64,000 nt of DNA from Escallonia rubra (taxonomy: Eukaryota; Streptophyta; Magnoliopsida; Escalloniales; Escalloniaceae): the NCBI GenBank assembly GCA_033065855.1, contig JAVXUO010001648.1:202197-266196 (forward strand). Direction: 5' to 3'. The first letter of the stretch is position 1, and every line of letters begins with the position of its first letter. The notes under the pieces are model-generated. The model was not told the DNA's origin, searched no databases, and was given only the letters and a program-made list of their open reading frames with translations. Position numbers and translations under genes: made by a program. Shown here in pieces: positions 21,816 to 33,370 of this stretch.

Positions 21816-22374
21816 CAATTACTCGTTGTTTATAAACCCTGCATTCTTTATATTCGTTGTTGTTTTGAGAAGTCCATTGGCAACGAGATGGTTTAACTCG
21901 TTGCCAACAAATTCTATTTAAAGTGGAATTGGTAACATATGCAACGATCTTTCTACAGTTTTGATATTTCGAAAAGATTCTTGCATATATTATCAATTTC
22001 TGAACGCATGCTTGCATAAAAACCCTTAGTTCCCGTTCAAAGGTAGTCATTACAAAGTAATGCTTTGTAATGAGCCTTTGGATGTCCAGTTTGGACAATT
22101 TGGAAAAGCTACGTGTTTATAAAACAGTGTTTCAACTCATGCTCTGTGTTCTATGTCGTGGATATTTGGTACACGTTCTCATGTGTTTCTCCGGGTGCAT
22201 ACAGATTTGGTGTTCTAACGTCCGTCAAACCTTGCAAGGCAAGGTTAGATGAATGTTAGAACACTTAATCGATGTCGTGTACTTGGAGAAATTCGGGGAG
22301 GTGCTGTCGAATTTTCCGCAGCACTTGGACTAAGCATGAGTTCTTCACTGTTTTATAAACATGTGCTTTTCTGA

Positions 22375-22785
22375 ATGGGTTCTTTAATGTTTTATAAGTC
22401 AAGACTTGCATCAGATGAGCCCTTTGTGTTTGTTAGTCAAGCTGTACAAGTCTTTTACACGGAGGACGTCGCCAATCCAAAATCTCATTGGTATACAATT
22501 ATCAAGTCCAAGAAATTGCCCGTGACATATGACAGTGTAGACACCTTTCAACCTGACCAACCACCTGTCTTGTTACCTGTTGAGGTCAACAACGAGGAGG
22601 ACGATCTTCCTCTTCCAACAACACTTCATGTTGGAGAAGAAGTCGTAGATGATGACGCGGAAGACGTGGAAAGTGTTGGAGATGATGTGACAGAGTCTAC
22701 TGATGAAGAGGATGAATTAGAAGATGAAGAGGACAACGAGTCTAGTGATGAAGATGATGATGATTCTCAAACTGAAAATGATTGA
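22375..22785 (+). pseudogene. TNP2 transposase C-terminal fragment
   Basis: The 136-residue frame begins near RLASDEPFVFVSQAVQVFYTED, which matches the C-terminal DUF4216-like region of plant CACTA TNP2 transposases. It ends in a long Asp/Glu/Ser tail, common in that family. The catalytic half upstream is absent. It precedes the TNPA-like gene by about 170 bp on the same strand, the usual TNP2-TNPA order in many plant elements. The first Met is internal to the original exon, so this is a truncated exon, not a full gene. Confidence 0.72.
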
Positions 22786-22956
22786 CTTGTAATGTTGTAA
22801 CATCACAGAAAAAATGTAGTAACATTTTAGAACTTGGTTCATATTGATGTGTTTTTGCACCTCCGTTCATATATATATAGTGCCGATGATGATTTCTGCC
22901 AAATTATTATTTTTAATGTGTTAATGTCTTTGTAATTTATCTATACGAAGTCAGAT

Positions 22957-24563
22957 ATGGATAGGATACGGGCTATTCGTGGCCGGGTTGGACGCCGAGC
23001 TGCTTCCTCCCCGGTGGGTCCCACCTCATCATTGCCCACTGATGACGAGGCACAGAGTGCTCGCGTACAGCAGATAGGGCCCCAGCCGTCGCCCCAGCCC
23101 GACGCAGATTCATCCCACATGCGTGTTGATTCTCCTTCTTCCGTGGGTTCTAGCTCAGGTATAGTTGATAACGGTGTTTAGTACATTTTCGCTAGCCTTA
23201 TATTTAAAGTATATTTGAACTGTATTAATGTCTGTGTTTTGTAGGATCTCGATGAGGCCGTGGCCCGACACACGGGGTACGCATCGACCCCCAGCGTAAA
23301 CAGAGAGTTACGCTCACCCATGAGGGCCTGTAAGTAAAAACAATCACATCATGCCTTATATTTAAAATTTTGGGATGTTAATTTATATTTGAACTGTATT
23401 TATTTATTTATTTCTTTGGCAGGATCTTGGAGAATCAGGCGAGGATGAAGATCGGCGTTTTTGTGAAGGGCCGATTCTTCGAGCCATGCCTGTACTGGAA
23501 GGACTGGGATGCCGCTGCGAGGGAGTCTTTATGGGAAGAGTGGCTGGTACGTTGAAGTATTTTTTTCTGCGAAGTATTTGTTTAATTAGAGTTTGTTTTA
23601 TGTAGTTAATTTGTTTTATTGAATGCCTTACAGGAGGGGTTCGCGTTTGACTCACCTGATCAGCAGGCACTGGGGCGGCAGGCCTTCTTTTCTTACATCG
23701 ACAAGAATTATCGCCAATGGCTCCACGACGCACGGGACTGGGCAAAGAAGATGCTGCCCGAGGGTGCCCCGATGACGGAGATGAAGACATATCCCCCACA
23801 TTGGATATCTCCGACTGTATGGGGGGAGATGATAGATCGGTGGGCTGTGGATCCAGGCTAGGACGCCAAGAGTAAGAGCGGGGCCGAGAACAGACATAAC
23901 AGAGATCTGACGCAGACGGGGGGGTCGGTGCCACACGACATCGTCCGACACATGAATGCGGTCCAGAACCCGGATCTGGAGGAGGATGAGGTCATAGCTC
24001 TAACGTATAATCAGACGCACGTGCGGAAGAAGGACAAGGACCCCGCGCACCGGGCCGACGACTATGTTTCGGATATTGCCCGGCAGATCGATGTGAGTCA
24101 ATTTGTTTAAGTTGTTAATTTTTTGTCTTTCTATCTTCAATGTCTGTTGCGTTAATTAATGCCCAAACATATCTTTAAATCACTATTTTTGCAGGCCTCG
24201 TTTGAACAGCTTAGGGGGTCTGAGCAGCAGTCCGGACAGCCATCATCGTCCACTAGTACGGGTGCGAGTACTGGGGCGTTGAAGCTATGGCTGGATACGC
24301 AGAAGGTCATTAATCGGCCGAAAGGCCGCATACGCGACCTGCCTAGCATGACTGCTCATGCCGTGATAGGATCATCTTCAACCCCCGCTGCCCCTCCACA
24401 GACACCGGCTCCTCGGCATCCGTTGGACGAGGAGGAGATCCAGCGCATTGCTACGGTGGTGTTGAGGATGATCAGGGAGCAGGATCAGCAGGGTACCCCT
24501 GCTGGACATGCCGAGCCGGCCTCGAATCAGCAGGATCCAGATCCGGGACTCGATAACCCCTGA
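22957..24563 (+). pseudogene. TNPA-like gene (plant En/Spm transposase family), one nonsense
   Basis: DNA-binding accessory transposase of CACTA elements (Transposase_24 / Ptta-En/Spm type). I place exons from 22957 (3' end near 23170), then 23245-23329, 23423-23546, 23634-24092 and 24195-24563, with GT-AG introns and matching frame. Joined, they read RIDPQRKQRVTLTHEG, FEPCLYWKDWDAAARE, EGFAFDSPDQQALGRQAF, GAENRHNRDLTQTGGS, VIALTYNQTHVRKKD and an acidic helical tail EEEIQRIATVVLRMIRE. One in-frame TAG at 23859-23861 interrupts exon 4 where a Trp codon would fit. It is otherwise well kept, so the element is not very old. It would bind the subterminal TAGCGACGG repeats. Confidence 0.75.
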
Positions 24564-24799
24564 TGAGCCCCTTCTCGTACCCGGTCCCAGCTTGTCCCCC
24601 CCGCTCGGCTTGTACTCGATCTTCTCCCCTCCCTTAACCGGCTGTATCCGGTTCCCGGCTTGTACATTACGAGTTTTTTTTTATAATAAACATTTTTTAA
24701 AGTTGATTATATATAGTTGTTTGTGTCTTGGGGATTATGAGTTGTTGTTTAGGATTGAATTTTTTATTACAGGATTAGGCATTAGAAATTTTTTAAAAA

Positions 24800-25180
24800 A
24801 AACGACTTTTAGTGAAAATTTAATTCCGTCGCTAAAAGTGTAAATTTTTAGCGACGGGGTATTCTGTTGCTAAAAATCTAATTTAGCGACGGAATATGCA
24901 GTCGCTAAAAATTATATTCCGTCACTAATTTCACAAAAAAAGAAAAGAAAATAAAAGAACATAAAGCATAATTAGCGACGAAAACTCCGTCACTAATTTA
25001 TAAATAAATCCGTCGCAAAAAGTTCGATATTAGACGACAGATTTTAAAATTCTGTCGCAAAACTTTTAGCGACGGGCTTTTATACGAGGGACTTTTAGCG
25101 ACGGTGTATCCGTCGCCAAAAGTTTTAGCTACGGATTTCAGGCTTTTAGCGATGGATTTTCCCGTTGTTAAAAACCTTAT
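24800..25180. repeat. 3' subterminal repeats of the CACTA element
   Basis: At least ten copies of TTTTAGCGACGG, its complement and near variants lie in both orientations before the right terminus. They mirror the 5' set and are the expected transposase-binding region. Confidence 0.8.
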
Positions 25181-25191
25181 TTCTTGTAGTG

Positions 25192-27930
25192 AAATCAGAT
25201 CCTACAACAACGTAATCTAGCAAAAATGCAAAGAAAGAGTTGTTCATAAGCAATACTATGAACTAGTGCAGGCTGAGGATGTTTTTTATTAACAAAAAGC
25301 AAGAATTAAGAACCTGGATCTAGGGGAGAGCAATATAGCATACTTTTTCAAGAAGATGTTGGTTAATAGGGCCCATAACAAGGTGCTTCTTATAAATGAC
25401 TTCTTATAAATGACATGAATGGGGAACAAGTTGTGGGAGCTAAGAAGGTACACCAGTTTGCAATAAAACACTTTTCTGAGTTCCTTGGCACTCCAGTACC
25501 ACATCAACCTTGGATTAAGAGTAGATTGAGTGCTGGTTTCAAACAATAGTTGTCTCAAATGGACCAGGATATGCTTATAGCTCTTGTGGAGGGATCTAAA
25601 ATTAAGGAAGCTATATTTTCCCTCAAGCCTAACAAAGCACCTGGACCTGATGATTATAGCTTAGAGTGTTTTCAACAAAGTTGGAATGTGGTGAGGCATC
25701 AGGTGGTGTAAGCTATGAAAAAAAATGTTGAATAAAAACAAAAGGATTAAATTGTTCAACAGTACCAACCTAACTTTAATCCCTAAGGTTCATTACCCTA
25801 GCACTATGAAGGAGTTTAGGCCTATTGCCTGCTGCAATGTGATATACAAAGGGGTGCAAGGATCAAAAAGGTTCTTCCCAAACTAATAAGCAAAAGACAA
25901 TATGCTTTTGTTGCAAAAAAGAATATTTCAGATAACATTTTTTTGATGCAAGAGCTAGTAAGAAATTATCATAGAAATGTGGGAGAGCCTAGGTGTGTAA
26001 TGAAAAATTGACTTGCAAAAGGCTTATGATTCAGTGGGTTGGGGCTTCTTAAGGGCAGTGCTAGAAGTCATGTAATTTCCTCCTAAGTTTGTAAATTGGA
26101 TTATGCAATGTGTTACTACATGAAGGTTCTCTATTAGCCTTAATGGGGACATGGATGGATTCTTTACCGGTTCAAAAGGGCTACGACAGAGAGATCATAC
26201 TTCTCCATATCTCTTTATACTAGTAATGGAAGCTTTCATAGGGCTACTAGATGATTATACACAATATTCTGCCTTTTCATTTAATCCCAAATACAAAGAA
26301 CAGAATAAAAACCATCTGAGCTTTGTTGATGATCTTTTCTTGATGGCCAAAGCTAATCAGAGTTCCCTAGAGATTATTAAACAGGTGTTGACTGAGTTTG
26401 AGTTACTCTTTGGCCTGGCACCTAATCTTACTAAAAGTGCTATCTATATAGCAGGGATGGATGAGGAAAATACAAAGCAACTTACTGAGATAATTGGCAT
26501 AGCTCTTGGTAAGCTCCCAGTTACATACCTAAGGGTTCCCTGACTTCAACCAAGTTGTACTACAATGATTGCAAGGTGTTGGCAGACAAAGTAAATAGGA
26601 AAATCTCAAGTTGGACTACACACTACCTTTCATATGCTGGTAGAGTCCAACTTGCTATTTCAGTCCTGGTGAGTATGCAAGTATATTGGTGTTCTATTTT
26701 TGTACTTCCTAAAAAGATTGTGAAACAGATTGAAGGGATAATTAGAGTATTTTTCTGGCATGGTAAGGATGTTAAATGCACTGGGGCTAAAGTTGCACGG
26801 AAGGACTTGTGTTTTCCAAAGAAAGAAGGGGGATTGGGGTTGAAAAGGTTGGAGGAGTGGAATAAGGTAGCCATATGCAAACACCTTTGGGAATTGGCAC
26901 ATAAACAATATTCCCTATAGGTTAACTGGTGCCACACATATGTCATCAAACAGAGGCATCCATGGACATTTAAACCCCCATTGAGTATCTCTTGGACAAT
27001 GAGTAAAATTGTGAAAATCATAAATCAATTTTGTCAATTCTTTAAATATACAATTGATAATGGGAAGGACACCTGGCTATGGTATGAAAGATGGATATCT
27101 GAGCATACTTTGCTTGAAAACGTGGGGCAAGGGCAGCTTATGATGCTGGACTGAGTCTAGACAGCAAAGTAGGCTCTATAATTCATGGCGATTCATGGAG
27201 GCTACCAAACATCAGGTCAGATGAGCTGAGAGATTTAATTCAGATGCTATTAGCAATACCAAGTCTTGATAATACAAGATCAGATCAGCTCATATAGACT
27301 CAACATCCCAGTGGCATATTTTCTATCAACACACAATGAGAAGCTATCAGAACTAAAACACCTCAATGTCCCTGGTGGAAATTGATATGGCTCTCAAGGC
27401 ATATACCTAAGTGTGCCGTGATATTATGGTTACTATGTAGAGGTGGCTTAAGAACAAAGGATAAACTAAAGGATCAAAATGTTACACAAGATGACAAATG
27501 TATGCTATGCTGGAATCACTGTGAATCTATAGAGCACATATTCATGCAATGCCAGTTTGCTCAACGACTGTGGTCTATAGTACTAAGAAAGCTACAAATC
27601 AGCCACATATTATCATCATGGGCTCAATTCCTTCAGACAGCAAGCAACATGTTTAGGGGAAAAAGTTTCAAGGCTAAGCTGTGCAAATTGTTTATGGCAG
27701 TCACAGTTTATGGAATTTGGCAAGAGAGAAACTCCAGAGTTTTTGAGAAAAAGTGTGCAAATGTCCAAGGCTGTTGCTATGTTATTCAACAATGGATCAA
27801 ATTAAGAGTTCACAGTTTGGAAAAAAAAAACTATGTTTACAGCTCGAAACAAGGATCTTTGTCAAGTTTGGGAGATAGATGCTCAGAGAGTATTAAATGT
27901 TGTAGATTCATATTTTTTTTTTCCTAGCAG
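25192..27930 (+). pseudogene. LINE A reverse transcriptase and zf-RVT domains
   Basis: Translation resumes in pieces: KARIKNLDLGESNIAYFFKK, then IFSLKPNKAPGPDDYSLECF, a degraded finger region, FFTGSKGLRQRDHTSPYLFI, HLSFVDDLFLMAK, LGLAPNLTKSA-like, SWTTHYLSYAGRVQLAISVL and GGLGLKRLEEWNKVAICKHLWEL. A zf-RVT region follows (27382-27800, MCL/CWNHCESIEHIFMQC). These are L1 RT landmarks in order. The catalytic F/YADD is changed to FVDD, and QGD is RDH. At least six frameshifts or stops occur. A downstream A-run near 28000 ends the element. Confidence 0.8.
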
Positions 27931-28023
27931 GATTACAAAGTGTATGTTAAGTGTAATCTTGTAAATTGTTTGAGCTTTCATGAAATAAAAGGAATTTTGA
28001 ACAAAAAAAAAATTAAAGAAAAA

Positions 28024-28289
28024 CAACATATAAAGATACGAATATCGCCATTTGCTCAAATGTTAATAATTATGTGATTTCATTGTAAATTCTTATATGT
28101 ATCAAAAAGTTACATTAGTTATACAAAAAATTAACTTTGGGAAAAAATGCGATATAAAAAGAAAATATTTATAGAATTAGTATCTAAAACCATAGCGGAA
28201 GAAATTGTGAAAAAAAACCACTCAGTCCATAAAGAAATTTGACTAAGTTTGCAAATTACAATTCTTGTGGAAGAATTCATGTACTTAAT
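28024..28289. other. AT-rich spacer right of LINE A
   Basis: Unique-looking AT-rich DNA between the LINE target duplication and a CA-rich block. No gene or repeat recognised. Confidence 0.3.
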
Positions 28290-28930
28290 TTTTCGGAGAA
28301 AATAGCTAATGAACCCCTCACAGTTAAGGAAATTGGGCACCATAAACGGATTTCTTATGAGTTGCATGAAATGATATAAATACCCCCATTTCCTTACCTT
28401 GTTTTAGCTGAATGCCATTCTTCCAAACCCCCCTCACACACCTTTCTAAATTCCACCCATCCTCGCCTCCCACTTCCACTGCCGACCACATACACACCCT
28501 GTGTGCATATAAGACATGCAATCACATTTGCCCCACCCTATCCCCTCTCCCTCTCCATCCCCATTGTCCACCACTATACACACTCTGCATGCATTTCACA
28601 CACAAACACATGTCCACCCACACAAACACACACAAACCACTACGGTTGCCCCTCCTTCCTTCCCCCAACACACACTCGCACACTCAAGACACTACATTCA
28701 TGCACAAACACAAACACACACCACTGCATGCACACACAACACACCCACACACTAAAGACACTACTTTCATGCACAAACACACACCTACATCCACATACAC
28801 CTACTGCATGCACACACAAACACACCCAACACACATACACACACACCCAAACCCCCGATAATATGTTGCAAAATTTTCAATAGTTAGACCCCTGACTTCC
28901 AAACATTGCACTTCAAAGTTTAATGTCTCC
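28290..28930. mobile_element. CA-rich relative of the Mutator-like element at 55.6 kb
   Basis: AATAGCTAATGAACCCCTCACAGTTA and the text through TAGCTGAATGCCATTCTTCC (28300-28425) parallel the ends and interior of the 55632-56684 element, which has TTAGCTAAATGCCATTCTTCC and GTAACTGTGAGGGGTTC. The middle is a CACACA-rich run that opens long but meaningless overlapping frames. The right end has AATAGTTAGACCCCT, a weak inverted match to the left end. I could not find a clean target duplication. Confidence 0.4.
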
Positions 28931-29690
28931 AAAAGTTCATTCAATATCATTGATTGGTTAAGGAGATCTGATGTCTCAAAGTTGGATATTTAATATGGTT
29001 TGAAAAGAATCATGAATGTATCTTCCCACATTGCTTGGGACGTGAAAAGGCTAAGGTATATAAGTGGCCATGTGACATGCTTTATTGTTCTAGACACACA
29101 AGTATGCATGGCCATACATTTGCACATGTGCGGTGCATCACATGAGGGGTGCGGGCACGCGCTCCCCCATAGCTTCAGTGTAAAGGTGCTATTGGCTCTT
29201 TTAGGCTCACTTCACACGTGCGCATTGTTACTAGGTGTCATTCTCCCGAGGCCAGCCTTTCTTTTTGTGAAAAATTTAGCCTCGTTTGAACTGAAATGGT
29301 GTAACTGTTGGATTTCAACAAAACTGTTAGATTTGTTGAAATTCCAGTGTCACCTTTTCATGGTGTCTATCAGAATTTATGGCTATTAAATGACACATGC
29401 AGAGTCATTTAACTGCCATCGCTTTTTGTACCTGTTCAAGGCACATTTTAATGCATTAGATAAAAGGGCTGATGGCAATTGATTTCTCACCGAGGTTTCA
29501 AACTTCCTCTCTTCTCAAATTTGTCTGTTGATTGCTTTTGCTTAATCATCAAAAAAGTCTATTTTATCTTGGGGGCACCACTTAGCATTCTATAGAGGGG
29601 GAAATATTATCCTAAGGACGGAACCAACAATATTCGACTCTGGCTTTTTCTCCATTTCTGCATACTTTGTCTAACAATCTTAAGACAATA
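28931..29690 (+). other. Possible leader or LTR of the copia remnant
   Basis: No gene is recognised. The text just before the gag remnant (29560-29690, GGGGGCACC.. TAACAATCTTAAGACAATATTTTGCATAC) sits where a copia LTR and primer site would be, but neither terminus nor primer site can be defined. Confidence 0.3.
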
Positions 29691-31114
29691 TTTTGCATAC
29701 AATGAATGAAGATGCTTGCGATCAACGATATATTCAAACTGGCAAAGTTCGATGGCTTCTTCTTCAGGCATTGGAAGAGCAAGATGTAGTTCTTCGTTGT
29801 AACCTTGAAGATTGCCTATGTCTTGTCAAATCCAAAGTCGACTGTGGAGAAAGTGCTGATGAAGCATCCAAGCAAACTGCTACAAAACAGCGTCAAAAGT
29901 GGGAAGAAAATGTCGTCTACTAAAAGGGTTGTACTTTGGGAGGGCTGTTTAACACAGTATATAACGTGTACGAGGATCAAATATGAAATCAGTATGGCGA
30001 AAGAGCTGAGAGATGAGCTCGACAACAAATATAAGACAAAGGACACCGCGAACAAAAAGTTCCTAACTAGTTGTTTAATTTTTGCGCGATAGATAGCAAG
30101 TATGTTATTACCCACATTAAGAAAAATAAATGGTTATGAATCTGATCATATGCGAGGGCCACTCTATCGATGAGTCTCTCCAAATTTTGACAATTATTTT
30201 TAAATTGCCTTTTACTTGGAAAGAGTGTCATAAAGAGTTAAAAACAAAAGAAGGATGCCATAACCATGCAAGAATTGGTCGAGTACATCCAAGTTGAAGA
30301 GAATTCTCGCAACTTGGATAGGCTTGAGTTGGAAGACCAAAAGTCCTCCAAGGCTCTTGTCATAGACCATGGTTCTTCTGGTGGCTCTAACCATAGCTTG
30401 ATGATCAAAGTTTTTCTTCGAACAAAGTGCGAGACAAGTATAAAAAGGCTTACTGGAAGTGTAGAAAATATGGGCACTTCAAGAAGGATTACAGAGTGTC
30501 TTAGTGGCAGAAAAAGACCAAGACAACATAGTTGTCTGGTGGTTTTGGAAGCCAACGAGGTAAGAGAAGATGAGGAGTTGTGGATAGAATCCGAAGAAAC
30601 CAAGCAAATTGCTATGAACAAGAATCTGTTCAAGGACTTTGAGTCGGTAGTGGTGTTGCATGTCTCTTTTGGCAAAAGGTTGACTTTGAAGGATCTGCTA
30701 TATTTTCTCAATGTTAGGAGCAATCTTGTATATATTATCATACTTAACAAATATGGATTTAAGATTCTTTTTTAGTCAGACAGTGTTATTCTGATCTAGG
30801 GTGGAAACTATGTTAGGAAGGGCTATGTTACCAATGGCTTGTACAAGCTTACTATAATCAATGAAGATTCTACATTTACTTACCTTGCTATTTCTTTTTA
30901 TTTATGGGAGGTATGGTTCAGCATACTTCATCTAGTTTACAAAAATGTTCAGTTTGCATTCAAAAATTCCTAGAGAACCCTTAAAAGAGGTTGAAAGGAA
31001 ATCTCTATTGTTAGAATTAATGCACTCGGACTTGTGTGAAATGGAAGGTCATTCGATAAGAGGTGGTAAAATATATTTCACAACATTTAAAAAAAAGATT
31101 GTTCTCGTTATGCC

Positions 31115-31643
31115 TAGGGCTGTAAATGAACCGAGTTGTTCATGAACTGCTCGTGGTTCATCCCCAAAGAACTCGTTCATGTTCGTTTGGATAATATACG
31201 AATTAAACATGAGCAAAATATTAGAGCTCGTTTATTAAACGAGCCAAGCATAAAAAATTCTAAAGTGTTCGTGAACAGCTCGTCTGGATAATAACTTAAT
31301 TATAATATGTTCCGAACCCAAAAGTCATATAACTTACTTATAGTATAAATTAGTTTAAACTTGGAAGCCCTAAATTCAGTTAGACAATTGGATCAAGTGA
31401 CATATAGTTCTAGTTTGGAAATAATTTTTTTGAACGAGAACACGAGTTTTCAAATTCGAGTTTGGCTCATATAAATAAATGAACGAACTCGTGCCGAACA
31501 CGAGTTTTGTGAAATGAACCGCGAATAAGTTCAAAAAAATTTTTGAATATTAAATGAACACGAACATGAACATGACCTGAAACTAAACAAACGAGTTTTA
31601 ACATACCTCTGTTCGGCTCGAACTCAGTTCATATACAACCCTA
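31115..31643. mobile_element. hAT-type MITE with 8-bp TSD
   Basis: The 529-bp insert has termini TAGGGCTGTAAATGAAC and GTTCATATACAACCCTA, inverted repeats of about 17 bp with a few mismatches. GTTATGCC flanks it exactly at 31107-31114 and 31644-31651. An 8-bp duplication and a TAGGG terminus fit the hAT superfamily. The interior is rich in GAACGAGC/GCTCGTTC-type self-complementary text and codes for nothing. It interrupts the copia integrase region, so it is younger than that copia copy. Confidence 0.88.
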
Positions 31644-31944
31644 GTTATGCCTATGCATACGTTTTAAGGACTAAGTGAAGCTTTGGATAAATTTGAAATC
31701 TACAAAGCGGAAGTAGAAAATTAATTAGGGCATAAGATATAATCTTGCGATTGGATGGAGAATGAATATTTCTTTTGATGATCTATTTGAAACTTGGGGT
31801 ATCATTTACCAAATTATTATTCCTTATAGTCCCCAACAGAATGGTGTGGCTGAGAAAGAAAAATAGGACTTCATAAGAGATGATTATTATATTATTGCTC
31901 GCTTCTGATTTGCCTAAACATTTGTGGGGGAAACACTTATAGAA

Positions 31945-31977
31945 GTGTGTGTGTGTGTGTGTGTGTGCGCGTGTGTG
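31945..31977 (+). repeat. (GT)n microsatellite
   Basis: About 33 bp of GT dinucleotides with one GCGC interruption, inside the copia integrase remnant. Confidence 0.9.
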
Positions 31978-32055
31978 CTTAACCATATACCCCAAAATGT
32001 TACTAATGTCACACCCTATAAGCTTTGAAAAAAGATAAAACTCTCTCTTGGACAT

Positions 32056-32560
32056 AAGCAAATGAACGTGTCTTCATATGTTTGGGTCTCAAAATTGGCA
32101 TTGTCAAGTGTATTCCTGAAATAACCACAAAAGGACCTTGTATCCAAAAGTGTCTTTCACTTGATTTTTGTCCAAAGTGGTTGTCTACCTAAGCATCTAC
32201 ATGAGGAACCGTGTCCTCATTCAGGGTAGATACTATGCATTCCTGGATAACTGATTTTTTACTACTTAGTACCGTTGAATAAAGGACTGATGTAACAAAA
32301 GGCGATGTTAAGAGAGGTAGAGGATGTACTACATAACTACAATATATTCAATGGTCCTATATGACTGATACCATTAATCCTGAATTACATGATATTTTTT
32401 ACTTTAAGGATCCCTATTTGCTTGGTTTCAAGTTCCAAGGAAACGTGGAATAAGAAGCCAAGCCATGACTGGGATGTTCCAGCAAGTGCGTTGTGTAACG
32501 CAATAGCTGTGACACTAGAGACCATTAAATTTTTCATATGCCATGTGTAAACGCACACAC
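32056..32560 (+). repeat. Dispersed repeat paired with 46845-47275
   Basis: Runs such as ATGTTTGGGTCT..AAATTGG, AAAGGACCTT, GTGTCTTTCACTTG, ACCGTGTCCTC, CATGACTGGGATGTTCC and GAGACTAGAGACC-type text recur in the same order at 46845-47275. It directly follows copia integrase sequence here, so it is probably the downstream part of the same copia family. No frame is open in either copy for more than about 80 codons. Confidence 0.6.
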
Positions 32561-32574
32561 AAAAAAAAGTAAGT

Positions 32575-32803
32575 ATAAAAGTTTTATAACCTTATGCAGT
32601 TGCATCTCCATCTACCTCTATACGACGACAATAATAATTATCCTTAAATAATTATTTTACCTCAAACATTTGCAAATAATCATTATCGTATGATGTACAC
32701 GTTTTTCAAATTGATTGCTTTAGAAAATATTCAAAAATACATCAAAATGGACGGTCAAAAAAGCATCGAAACATGACGTGAGAGAAAAGGATAAGGATTA
32801 TAC
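32575..32803. repeat. AT-rich repeat shared with 55075-55350
   Basis: The text from TTTTATAACCTTATGCAGTTGCATC through TCAAATTGATTGCTTTAGAAAATATTC to CATGACGT matches 55080-55335 in order. It continues on the far side of the LTR scrap at 32804-33370. Confidence 0.55.
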
Positions 32804-33370
32804 CTGGAAAACAATCTGTCCGAGTAGAAAATTGATATTTTGGGCCTGAATACAATCTCAAACAAACTTGACTCCTTCTACAAGATTGTAGATCTCGAAA
32901 TGATACATGATTTAGGTTTTTGAATTGCCTAAATTAGATATCAAATGAGAAAGTTAGAGCTAGTAAAAAACCTAGACAGGAAATATGTCCGATTTTGGGA
33001 AAACGTTATTTCGGGTCTGAAGATGACCTCAAATGGATTCGACTTCTTCATTAAGTTGTAGCTCTAAAAAAATACGCAATTTAGGCTTTGGAATCACTTA
33101 AATTAGATATCAAATGAGCATATTATGGCTTGTCAAATTCTGGGTGTATGCTCAATACGGGAATTCGAGATTTTTCTGATCTATAACCACCTTTCTCCTA
33201 GGGATTTTACGTAAGAAGGAGAAGAACACCCATGGGATGGCTAATCCTATAAGTCACATTATATATATTCACCAAAAACTGTTTAATATTACGAAAAGAC
33301 CCTAAAACTAATTAGGTCAAGGTTAAAACAAAATTTTCCGATACAATAAAAAAAAATTCGGGATGTTACA
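32804..33370. mobile_element. Gypsy-type LTR fragment with internal repeats
   Basis: The right end reads AATTCGGGATGTTACA, the same kind of terminus as the solo LTR at 14255-16511. Inside, two related units of about 177 bp repeat the order TGTCCGA, TTTCGGGTCTGA or its variant, CTCAAA..GACT, TTGTAG, GATTTAGG or its variant, AAATTAGATATCAAATGAG. The left terminus is missing or unclear. It splits the repeat shared with 55.1-57.0 kb, so it is a later insertion. Confidence 0.5.

Larger units (their letters stand above)
18533..25191 (+). mobile_element. CACTA (En/Spm) DNA transposon with 3-bp TSD
   Basis: Perfect terminal inverted repeats CACTACAAGAAA (18533) and TTTCTTGTAGTG (ending 25191) are flanked by AAA on each side, the 3-bp duplication typical of CACTA elements. 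Both ends carry arrays of TTTAGCGACGG in both orientations, which are subterminal transposase-binding repeats. Inside, on the plus strand, are the C-terminus of TNP2 and a TNPA-like gene. Most of TNP2 is missing; AT-rich repeat DNA fills 19320-22330. The element cannot mobilise itself but may once have been mobilised in trans. It sits inside LINE A. Confidence 0.93.
13418..28013 (+). mobile_element. L1-type LINE A, degenerate, split by two younger elements
   Basis: A plant L1 (non-LTR) retrotransposon reads on the plus strand. A candidate 10-bp target duplication TAAAGAAAAA lies at 13408-13417 and 28014-28023, and the 3' end is an A-run. Parts in order: 5' leader, ORF1 with DUF4283, endonuclease, reverse transcriptase, zf-RVT. 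The native length without insertions is about 5.7 kb. Many stops and frameshifts show it is dead. ORF1 is broken by the LTR at 14255-16511, and the stretch between endonuclease and RT by the CACTA at 18533-25191. No RNase H domain is seen, unlike LINE B. The A-rich TSD could partly be chance. Confidence 0.82.
29691..32055 (+). pseudogene. Ty1/copia gag-pol remnant
   Basis: Pieces appear in order in shifting frames. Gag: KFDGFFFRHWKSKM and LKIAYVLSNP, then DNKYKTKDTANKKFL and QELVEYIQVEENSR. A zinc knuckle follows as YWKCRKYGHFKKDY, with the first and last Cys changed to Tyr. The protease region reads LWIESEETKQIAMNKNLFKDF, where the DSGA active site is lost, then LTLKDLLYFLNVRSNL and GFKILF. 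The integrase pre-domain is SKIPREPLKEVERKSLLLELM, then HSDLCEMEGHSIRGGKIYF. Integrase continues after the hAT insertion as ALDKFEIYKAEVEN, YSPQQNGV-like and DLPKHLWG. No RT is recognised. The element is long dead. Confidence 0.75.

Noticed and set aside
28412..28883. Frames of 79-149 codons
   Set aside because: Products of CACACA repeats (His/Thr-rich), open in all three frames at once.
29000..29389. 129-codon plus frame
   Set aside because: No recognisable family, mixed composition, upstream of a dead copia; more likely its leader or LTR.
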